From: Romanomermis culicivorax
Taxonomy: Eukaryota; Nematoda; Enoplea; Mermithida; Mermithidae
Direction: 5' to 3'
Assembly (NCBI GenBank): GCA_963922205.1
Contig: CAWUHX010000023.1
Coordinates: forward strand, 310,001-374,000
DNA: 64,000 nt
A program made the translations under genes and the position numbers. This document shows positions 44,720 to 54,085 of the stretch, one piece after another. The notes below the pieces were generated by a model. The model was not told where the DNA came from. It searched no databases and was given only the letters and a program-made list of their open reading frames with translations. How positions within the stretch are numbered: the first letter of the stretch is position 1; every line of letters begins with the position of its first letter.

Positions 44720-45890
44720 GTGTCTGGAGAGTAGTTATACGGGCCCCTACAGGGGGTACACAAATATACTCACGTTATGAGTATAGCGCCGACAAAGACT
44801 GCTTATATTGTGTGGGGCGATACAGGGAGTGTAGAAAGTGTAGGCGAGCATGAAATTCTTTGCAAATTTGTTATAACGTTTGGGAACTGTAGCAAATACC
44901 GTAAAAGTGGGTCATGTCAACATCAAACTGACGACTTCGTGCAAAGTCATACATTGAAAATATGGGAAGGTTGATGTCAACTGAGTTGGTTAACTGACAA
45001 ACGTAATCTAAAAATTGCCCAAGCTAGCTCGAGACCAGCAAAAAATTAAAAAATGGTCAATTAAAACCTTGGCCACAAGGTGAAAAAAAATTTCATAATT
45101 TCAACGTAAAATTCTAAAACTTGAAAACCATTAGCATATTTGGCATTTTTAAAGTTTTAGGGCTTCAGTATCTTATGGTTATAAGATTGCAAAAATGGTT
45201 TCTCACCTAAAAAATTATTAAATGTGCAAACTTTTAAAATTTTTTATACATAAAACGCCAAACTCCTGAAACAATAAAACCTAAAGATATTCAAGAAATT
45301 ATGAATCTTACGAGTTTCAGGCTTTTATCTACGGGAAAATGATTTCTTTCAAAAAAGTGTTGAAATTGGCAAAATTAACAAATTTTTATACTTAATATTC
45401 TGAAACCTGTGGAGTCTTGAGTGTTTTAAACTTTGAGGGTTTTAAGGGTTTTATGTGGAAATCCTGGAATTTTTTCCTTTGTGATCAAGATTTTAGTTGA
45501 CCGCTTTTCCATTTTTTGTTGGCCTCGACCCTGTTCATGCGTTTCTAGATTAAGTTGGTTAGCTAACCAATTTGGTAAATGTTCACTTTTTCCTATAGTG
45601 TTAACATCCGAGTAGAATTTCACGTAAAGTCGTTGGTTTGATGTTGAGCCGCCTTCACCATTTTTCCTACAGAGATGCGGAATTTTGCATGTTGAAGCCA
45701 AGACCACACTTTTCACAGCGATCTGGAATGTCACATGTTAAAGCCACAACCATATTTCTACCGCCCTGTATAACCTCACACAGTATGTAAGCAGTCTTTA
45801 TCGGCCCTACATTTCGAACGTGAGTATCTTTTGTGTACTCGTGTACAGGCCTGTATAACTACTCTGGAGTAGCAATCCATAGGCGAACCC
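44720..45890. mobile_element. Long foldback element
   Basis: 44720-45000 matches the reverse complement of 45545-45890. Examples: GTTATACGGGCCCCTACAGG versus GTTATACAGGCCTGTACACG, AAAGACTGCTTA in both, and ACATCAAACTGACGACTT versus ACATCAAACCAACGACTT. The arms are about 280-340 bp. A single related arm occurs at 18395-18540. The 102-codon minus ORF (45734-45426) reads across the right arm. Confidence 0.65.
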
Positions 45891-47830
45891 TTACTATGGG
45901 ATAGTCGAAAAATTTAATTTTACAAGGTTCTGGGGCCTCTAAGTGCATCACTGGGTGCCTGGCGCCTTTGGTTGAGACATGCTGTAATGCTATCTGTTGA
46001 GGACAAAATAGGAAAAAGATAAGCCAACGAAAAAATGCTTTCAGGCCTCCTGGATGGTACCATAGTCTAGTATCAGGTTTTCCCGAGCAGAGTCAAAAAA
46101 TTAGCCCGATTCGGAACCCATGGTTTTGATAAAACATTAGTTCTAGGGGAGAAATGATGTATTACAACACGCCCCTCAGGGCATTGGGAGGCCCTTGGTA
46201 TGGTCACGAGTGTTGAAGGGTTACATTGGTGGTGCGGGAGCTGTTCCATCACTGACTACTTCAGGGAGGTAGCCAGATTTGGACTGGATTGTACTACAAC
46301 ATTCACTAGATCGATGTCGTTGAACCAGGTATGCCCTAAACAGCAATATTGTTGCAAGGCTGGCTGTACTCATATATTGTGCCACTAAGCCTGATGTCCC
46401 GCATGTAGGTAAAATGTACTCAGTAGTAAAGTCTACTGGTACACAAAAATTGAAAAATGGCAAAACTGTAAAAAACTACAAAATTTAAAATACAAAATAA
46501 GTGTTCAAAAAACAATCAACCAGCCACGAATAAATGTGGGTCGATTGGTTGAACGCAAGGTTGTGGGTTGAAGGTGAGATCTGCAGGAACCTTATCTGTA
46601 TTCACAAATGCCAGGAAATATTAAGTTTTTTATCACTTACGAATTTTATCAAGTAAAATAATCTCACCTTTCTGCAAAAAATTGGAGCTATATTGATCAT
46701 AAAATTGATTGTCGATATCCAAATCAAACTTTTCCACAACAACATTCTAATACTGTTGTTGAAGTAAAATTGGGCGGAAAATGTCTGAAATTGGATGTTT
46801 ATTCTATATCCAAAAGTCCAAGATCCGCCGCTGAATAATTATATAGTCGGGATGGAAAATTTCGACTAAAGTCTATTTTTGGTAAAATAGGATCTTTAAG
46901 CTGTGCAGCCCGGCAAATCCAATTATATGCCAATCCTAGAAAAATGTGTAGGACAAGATATCGGAATAAAGAGGAGAGGGCCAAGCTCATTCCAAGTGAA
47001 CTATAGAATCCCTTCTTTCTCTAGAACCATGGTAATTTTTTCTCTCTCCGCTTTTTTTCATTACCTAGCATTTTTAATGCATTACATATGAGACATGTTT
47101 TTTTCTCCATCGGATCAAGCAACTCGGCTTTTTTTTCATCGACGGCCATAAAAATAATGGATGGGAAATGCTATGGATCATGTTGATTCAGAGAACTCTT
47201 TTTTCTCCGCAATATGACTCAAAGCGTACATTAGATAATGAAAACGGATCATCATTAAAAATTGAACTTAGTCATTTTGCATAATTCTCCATTAAAAGCT
47301 CAAATTGAGCTTAAACTCGAAAAAAGTGGAAAATTTGCATAATTACCTTAGTGGCCAAAGTGGAAAAGTGCGAAAAAGGCCAGGTGCAGCACTGAAAATA
47401 ACAGAAAATTCCGAGAGAGAGAGAGAGCTTTATCTGCTCGCCTATAAACTAGTCTGTTGAGAAATCAAGCAAAAATTTTTGTCAGCAAAGATTAGACTAA
47501 AGACAAACGGAGAGAAAATCAAACCGCCCACATATGTCAAGGTTCTTTATATTGCACCATCCGGATCGAGGAAAGCCCCGTTTTCAGTAAATGATCGGTC
47601 AAACCAGAATGGTGCACTTGTATAATGTGATGTTATTAGCAGTGATTTTTGTCTATGAATGTAGCGCCGAATTAGAAGCAAATTTTCGGAAAAGGTCGCT
47701 GGCCATAGAGCCATGGAAACCAAGTAGGTTCAAAAACCCCTAAATCACATGTTTCCTGGATGGAACCATAGATGAACTACCATTGTCTACTTTCCTGACA
47801 ATTGACACTTGTATCACATAAACTTTTGTA
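45891..47830. other. No gene recognised
   Basis: Intergenic sequence with a (GA)n run at 47413-47427. Several 60-80 codon ORFs lack coding features. Confidence 0.35.
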
Positions 47831-48720
47831 AGCCACCAGATTGATCAAGCTATGGTTTTGAAATGAGCTGTAAAAACGAATTCGCAATTGAGCGAAGTCG
47901 TCTTTTCTTGAACAATTTTTGGCACATGTGGTTTTGCATTATCATGCAAAAAGAAGAACTCATTTTCTGTTGACCAAAGCAGGCGCCTTTTTCATCGGGG
48001 AAATATGCACATGGGGGTATAAGCTCAAAATGTACAATGCCGGACATATTCCAATACACACTGAGCATGAGTTTTTCCCATCCAACTCAGGTTGCCTCCG
48101 TGCGTCTTCAGCATACATGCACCTGGCGGGGTTTGGGGGCGTTTTGACCCCCATCAGACTTTGATTGACACCCAGCAGATTCTTGCTGACCCCCAGCAGA
48201 TTTGACTAGCCCAGCAATGATCGAGAAGATGACGGAGGAAAATGAGCAAGAGAGAAGAGAAAGTCGTCGTAAAAATGGGAATGATGCTGTAGTTTAGCAA
48301 TTTTTCTAGACAAAGCATACTTGATTCCAGAAAAAAAAAGTTAAAATTTTGAAACGAGCAGCCTAGGCCAAAATTCAACATATCTGATTAATACTAGTTG
48401 AAGAATATGCTGCTTAAGACCTATGTAAAACTTTTTGTTATGAAGAACGAAAAAAAATTCGTATTACAACCTTTGTCCTGGCTAACCCCAGCAGAATTTC
48501 TATGCTGTGCATGTATGGTCTTAAGGTTTTTATCAACTCACTGTTGTTTCTAAATAAAATTGATGTAGTAGACCTACTCTTCATCCCTAACGATGATGCA
48601 GTCCAGGAACGGATGACTTCTCAGATGTTGGAAGGAAACCATTGCAAATTGTGACATGCTGGTTTAGATTGACCCATGAGATGGGGATGTACTTATAGTA
48701 CAGCAATCATCCCACATTTA
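47830..48720 (-). pseudogene. Decayed mariner transposase with nested MITE
   Basis: On the minus strand, 48680-48540 reads PFLDCIIVRDEE-stop-VYYINFI, matching the FLDRIVTGDEKW region of mariner transposases. 48065-47860 continues in shifting frames with SGIVHFELIPP and then FFLHDNAKPHV, the second catalytic block. A MITE (48113-48516) interrupts it. Stops and frameshifts make it inactive. The inverted repeats of the mariner itself were not identified. Confidence 0.75.
48113..48516. mobile_element. MITE with CATACATGCAC ends (copy 2)
   Basis: Left CATACATGCACCTGGCGGGG and right CTATGCTGTGCATGTATG are inverted repeats. Inside the left end lie GACCCCCATCAGA and repeated CCCAGCAGATT units. It is inserted in the mariner remnant, so it is younger than that copy. 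Confidence 0.7.
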
Positions 48721-49039
48721 TGCAAAATAAATCATTGGATGAAGCCATCACGTGACCAGAAAAATAGGGATTTATCATGCTCATAATTTTCTGTGCTGTT
48801 GTGCGTCGTAACCCGTCTGATACGGGGATGCCAGCACAACTTTATATTTACCTAATATTTCGTCATTCACTTATTCAAAGAAAATTTCGTTTTGCTATCA
48901 TCAGGTAAAACCTTATTTTACAAACCCTCCTGAAAGTCACTAAATAGGCAACAATGAGTCTACAACTAGTGCCCATCCCACAAATTATAACCATACATGC
49001 AAGAGGTCCAGGGGTGCGAACCCTGCACCAAGCATTATT

Positions 49040-49640
49040 TTTCTGATGCCCAAGTCATGGGGATTTATAGTTTTTTATGTAGGGTATCCTGAGAGGATCA
49101 ATATAAGTATTGGCATTAAAACCGTCAGGGTTTTTGCAAATTTTGAAAAATATGTAAAATTATGCAAAAATACTCCACTAATAAAATCTCAAAATCCGTT
49201 GGACCTGAAGTATACACATTTTTTAGGTGTGCATGGGGCTGACTTTCATCAGTTAATTGATGAGAATATTTGAATCAGGTTATTATACATTATGTGATAG
49301 TAACCAAAACTTTCCTGTATGCTATCTCGTGATTAGTTTTATTTAAAAATCAAGATATACAAAATTATTAGTGAGGAAAAAATGCCGTGAGAGCTAGCCA
49401 ATGTCCATAAATAGAGCAGTATTTGAGATCCCGAACTACAAAATCCTTGAAAAGGCAAAATTTCCTCACCACTCGAGTCTTGTCACTCAGATTTTCCGAA
49501 GCATATGTCATAACTTGAGATTTTCAAATTTTTACAGTAACACTCACAATATATTGGTGAAATGATGTATATTCTCATTTTGATGCCGACAAAGTGGCAA
49601 CAGCATGGTCTACAAAATCTGAAGGCAAATGTTCGACATA
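49040..49640. repeat. Diverged copy of the 1-830 foldback repeat
   Basis: 49110-49270 shares TTTGCAAATTTTGAAAAATATG and AGGTGTGCATGGGG with the left arm at 90-215. 49555-49640 contains, inverted, the ATATTCTCATTTTGATGCC block found at about 270-300. Confidence 0.55.
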
Positions 49641-50259
49641 TGTCTGTCTACAATGTATTGAGTGGAATCTCTGAAAATTTACCGACGACATCCAACAGTT
49701 TTTCAGATCATCAGTGATGACATCAAAAAAATATTTTAGAAACTCAGCTGTCGTAGAATTTAAAAACAGTAAACACAAGTAGATTTTGTAAAATTTATAT
49801 GACAAAATATACGTATATTCGGATATCCGAACTCTCCACAAATCTGGATAAGCGGATATCAAACAATATCGCTAGTGATGAGTATACTGAAGCCTCTCAT
49901 ATATGCTAGTTGCTTCCAGTGTAAGCCGAGGCGAATTTTATGCAGATAATACCAAGAGGTTCTGGCCTTCAATGTGTAGATTCTCAGTCCGGCACTGGTT
50001 GCTATAGTTCTGATGAAGACCTCGTCAAAACTTAAAGACTGACCAATTCAATGGTGGGAAAGAATTTGGAACTTCAGGAAGCTAACCCAAATTTTGAAAC
50101 CAGATCTTGGACTCCATCAAGGTCTATGGTCTTTTCCATGGTGAAAACTCATCATCACTGAGCATACCGCAAAAATTTCTGTGCGAATATTTGCACTGGC
50201 TAGACTATCCAAAATCCACAGCTTTTTTCATTATATGATTTTTAAAATTTTTTCAACAG
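49641..50259. other. Region upstream of the neuropeptide-like exons
   Basis: No signal-peptide exon was found here. The stretch ends in the acceptor TTTTTTCAACAG at 50248-50259. Confidence 0.35.
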
Positions 50260-51099
50260 ATCAACACGGTACTGTGCCGCAACAAAACTCTCAATGGGAA
50301 AACGTCAACAGTGAAATGTGGACTCCCTGGAACAAGGAGAAAGGCATATTGTCCGAGAAGCGACTACTCTCCACGACCGCTGCTGCTGAACCCGAAGAGT
50401 ACGTTGACGAGCCATTTGGTAAACGTGTCAATGACTACGATTCCGATGATTTCAAGTGAGATATGTCATTTGCCCATTTTTTCTCTCTATTATAGTCTGT
50501 TTTTTTATAAAATGCTTCCGAATAGAAAACTGACACAAATCATTACTGTCGTCAAAATCGTTTACACAGAGTTTTTATCGTAAATTTTTTCACTCGAAAA
50601 ATTGTTAAAGGTGAAGTTAGTACGTTCAGAAATTTTCCGATCTATATCGTATATTGTTTACTAGAAAATGCTGAAAATCTGAAATACTACTTGCTTTCCA
50701 CTTTTATTATTTAGAAGCATTTCAAGAAAAACAGGCTATAGATGAATAAATAAACAACTATAAAGATTCGTTAAGGTATGATGGTTTCCACTAGCGGAAT
50801 TTTAAAGATGCAGATGCAAGAGCCCTGAACTATCCTCACATACATTTTTCAGCAAACGTTCAGTCCTGCTGAAATGGAAAAGATCATCATTCGACATAAA
50901 CAGTGATAGAGTGCAACCAATTTCGAGTAGACCCGACGATTTCTATTTTTGGCAATCTTTGGTGGGACGCAATCGGCTCTTGTTGCCGCCCTTCATCCGC
51001 CGTAGGCGCCTCATCTTGCGAAAAATTAAGGAACAAAAGAAGAGACAAGATAAAAAAGGAAATTTTAAACCGTGTGTTTTCAAATATTGCGATTTTTAA
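50260..51099 (+). CDS. Probable neuropeptide precursor, 3' exons
   Basis: Two plus-strand exons, 50260-50455 and 50853-51099, join in phase 2 and end at TAA. The protein contains SEKR-LLSTT...DEPFGKR, then VNDYDSDDFN-KR, SVLLKW-KR, and a longer segment SSFDIN...DDFYFWQSLVGR, then an RRRR cluster and a basic tail. It ends KK-GNFKPCVFKYCDF. Repeated KR sites and two G-[KR] amidation sites (EPFGKR and SLVGR) are typical of neuropeptide precursors. The terminal C-V-F-K-Y-C loop recalls the C-F-W-K-Y-C ring of urotensin II or the somatostatin/allatostatin-C peptides, but by spacing only. The signal peptide exon, entering in phase 1, is missing. A MITE occupies the intron. Confidence 0.5.
50491..50740. 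mobile_element. MITE, TATAGTCTGTTTTT family (copy 3)
   Basis: TATAGTCTGTTTTTTTATAAAATGC to GCATTTCAAGAAAAACAGGCTATA, about 250 bp, close in sequence to copy 1 at 14009-14257. It lies in the intron of the neuropeptide-like gene. Confidence 0.8.
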
Positions 51100-51169
51100 A
51101 CTCTTGCGGCAGAATAATAAAGTGAATGGCGGAAAATGGAGGGAAACAATCTATTCTAATGAGTCTTTT

Positions 51170-51360
51170 TTACCTTCCCTTCCCTTCCCTCCCTCCCCTC
51201 CCCTTCCCTTTCCTCCCCTCCCCTCTCCTCCCTTTCTTTTCTTTTCCTTTCCTTTTTTCCTTTCCTTTCGTTTCGTTTCGTTTCCTTTCGTTTCCTTTCC
51301 TTTCCTTTCCTTTCCTTTCCTTTCCTTTCCTTTCCTTTCCTTTCCTTTCCTTTCCTTTAG
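51170..51360. repeat. (TTTCC)n microsatellite
   Basis: A CCTTCCC-type pyrimidine run passes into about 20 TTTCC/TTTCG pentanucleotide units (51240-51358). The FPFLS-repeat ORFs come from this array. Confidence 0.95.
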
Positions 51361-51504
51361 AAAAGAAAGGAAGGAGGAAAGTTTTAATTCGTCATTCCTC
51401 AGTGTACAAGCATTTCATAAAGAATTTAGTTTGAGAATCTTCAAATTTCATTGCCAAATAGTTATGCATATCACAACTTTCAAGAATGAAGTAAAAATTG
51501 AGAA

Positions 51505-51820
51505 AAATCAGAGGCCGCTTTCATCAAAGAAACTTAAGCTCCAGCTGAGCTTTAGCTCAAGCTGTAGCTTAACTGTATATGTTATACCATTGCCGTTAAT
51601 CTGCAGCTCAACTGTAGCTTAACTCAAGCACACAAAACATATCGGAGAAGTTAACCTGCAACTGAGCTGTAGCTCAACTATGCATGTTATGACATTGTCA
51701 TTAAGGTGCAGCTCAGTTGCAGCTTAACTTTTCCGATATGTTCTGTGTGTATGAGTTCGGCTACGGCTTAAACTGCAGCTCAGCTGGAGCTCATAAATCC
51801 CTTTGATGAAATCAGCCGCA
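51505..51820. mobile_element. Palindromic MITE dense in AGCT words
   Basis: Left GGCCGCTTTCATCAAAG then AGCTCCAGCTGAGCT is inverted at the right as AGCTCAGCTGGAGCT then CTTTGATGAAATCAGCCGC. The interior repeats TGCAGCTCA-CTGTAGCTTAACT about eight times and contains ACATATCGG/CCGATATGT, so the whole ~315 bp can fold on itself. Confidence 0.65.
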
Positions 51821-51829
51821 GTTTTTCAC

Positions 51830-52830
51830 TATGAATGAGCATCAATTCGTGACATGCATTGGGCTATTTGATGCCAGAGTGATGATCTACAGCAAACAGA
51901 CTATCTGATCAACAAAAGCAGAACACTGTAGTTTGACTGACTCAGGCGCTACATGCTTCTTAGAGACAAATCATTTTTTCCATCTATGAATTTTCAGACA
52001 CCCCGTCATCCAATTATTCTGTAGCCGGTTATTTAACTCCAGCTGACAATCTAGATCATTTTTGTTCAAAAATAGCGTTTAATAAACGCATTTGTATGAC
52101 GTAATTTGTCACTCATAATCATACAGCTCTACCGTAACGAATCGTATCATTATCAGGGGATAGACTTGTGCTGATGCTCAAAGGTTAGCATACGACTAAT
52201 GCTGGCATAACTGTGCCTGGTGTCCCACCATCTTAGAACGTTAGCATGTTATAGCATAGGATTTATTGTGCCGAAACAAGGTCTTGTTATGTAAATTGAT
52301 AATATTATTGGCACGTGGGTAGTGTTACACAAACTTTTTTTGGCTACAGACTATATTTACACTAGATGTGTTTTTTACCCCAGTTATGGTCATGAACTCG
52401 ATAATTTTTCGGGTGGGGGTTTTCGATGTGATTTTATCCCAGAGGTATTTTTCACGAAATTTTAGAAAAAGAATTTCAAAAGGATTCGAAATATGCTGGT
52501 TATGTTGTGAAAAATAGGATTTGAAATAAATCCATAAATTCCATATAATTTTAATTTCTAAAAAGGTTATGCTGTGCTTACATGATTCACAATAGATATA
52601 TGAATTTTGAAATTCATAATATGCAAATTAGGTGTAAACACGTTCTCAGGATTCTCAATACCTGACGTTGTCTTAGCAGCGAGAAACAAGCCATCAGATG
52701 AGAATTCATGAAAATATATGTGGCCAAAATAGAACTCTGCTGATGAGTACATCAACAGAAAATCTCAAATTTGGGACACCCTGCTTCATGTCTCACTTTT
52801 CTGAGAATTTCTCGAGATTTGAAACTCGTC
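51830..52830. other. No gene recognised
   Basis: AT-rich intergenic sequence without a clear repeat or coding signal. Confidence 0.35.
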
Positions 52831-52835
52831 GTGAG

Positions 52836-53827
52836 TAGGGCTACTTGAAAAAGTCGTTACCACTTGAAAAAATTTGTTACCTCCAAACGTGACGCACAAT
52901 ATTTTTTCGAGATACATCGTAAAAATTTCAACATGTAATACTTTTTCGATGTCTGACTTCTTTTTACAAGTGCAGCGCATTTTTTTCAATATCAATATGC
53001 TATGTGGAAATAATCAAGGTGTCATCTGAAAAAATCAAGATGTCATCTAGAAAAATCAAGATGGCATCTTGAAAACAAACCAATGCGCGGCACATCAGAG
53101 GATAAAAAATTCCTGAAACTAGCCAATCAAAGGCGTTAGTCCGCCTCCTATGTTTAGTTCTACGGGACCCTTCAAACTAAATTTCAGAGCCCATGGCCGG
53201 CTTTTTTGGTCTTTTATAAAAAATTTAATCTTTCGTGATTTTTCAAAAAAAAGCGTCGAAAATGCTTGTTTTTCACTCAAATGCAGTTATTTTGGAAAAT
53301 AACCGAAATTTGCGCCCCTTAGTCAGCTGTCATATCTCCATTTTCTACCTTTTCAGGAACCCTTTTTCTCAAATTACAGCATTTTGGGTGGAAAATAGGC
53401 ATTTTTGACGTATTTTTTAAAAAGCTCGAAAAATAAAAACTTTTGTGAAAAATCAATTTGTCCATCGGATATCCCGTGAAAAATAAGCTGCCTCCGCTCC
53501 ACCAGCAGCCAACCAAGGGCCTTCATTGCCAGGAAGCCGTCACCTCAGGAATGCACGTTGAAGGGTTCCCGTGTATATAAACATAGGAGACAAATTAACG
53601 CCTTTGATTGGTTAGTCTCAGAAATTTTCATCCTTCAATGTGTCTTGATTTTTTCAAGACTATCCCGAAAAAATTGCGATGCAGTTCGAAAGATAGTCGA
53701 ACATTGAAAAATTTTATCTTGATTTTTTTGGCATGCATCTTGAAATTTTCCCCACATCTTGGAAAAACGTCATGCATCATGTTCGAAGGTGACGATTTTT
53801 TCAGGTGGCCTTTCTCGTATTCCGTAA
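52836..53827. mobile_element. Foldback element with ~340 bp arms
   Basis: 52836-53185 matches the reverse complement of 53530-53827. Examples are CCAATCAAAGGCGTTA versus TAACGCCTTTGATTGG, and CTTGAAAAAGTCGTTACC versus the complement of GGTGACGATTTTTTCAG. ATCTTGATTTTT/AAAATCAAGAT words recur within the arms. The centre (53190-53525) has no recognised ORF. Confidence 0.7.
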
Positions 53828-54085
53828 TTTACAGGCAAAAAACGCCGAAAAATTCGAAAACGTCAAAGTTTAGAGTACTGTAGCTATGCGAATTTTGATT
53901 CTCATGCAAAACCAATATCACCACGCTACTTAGCTCATGAAACCACCCCATGCTTCTCGTTTTTAATTATGGATAATTTTCGAATTATCATAGGTCGTTG
54001 ATGTAATGTAAGGTCAACTTCTCATAAAGTGGTCATGGGTGGCACATGAATATTGCTCTACTATCTTTCAAAACGTCGCCGAGTC

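Noticed and set aside
46200..46388. Cys-rich plus-strand ORF (CPKQQYCCKAGC) as a small secreted peptide
   Set aside because: No signal peptide and no splice acceptor in phase; base composition like the surrounding intergenic sequence.
50903..51622. 239-codon plus-strand ORF with FPFLS repeats
   Set aside because: Most of it is the TTTCC microsatellite read in a frame different from the exon that ends at 51099.
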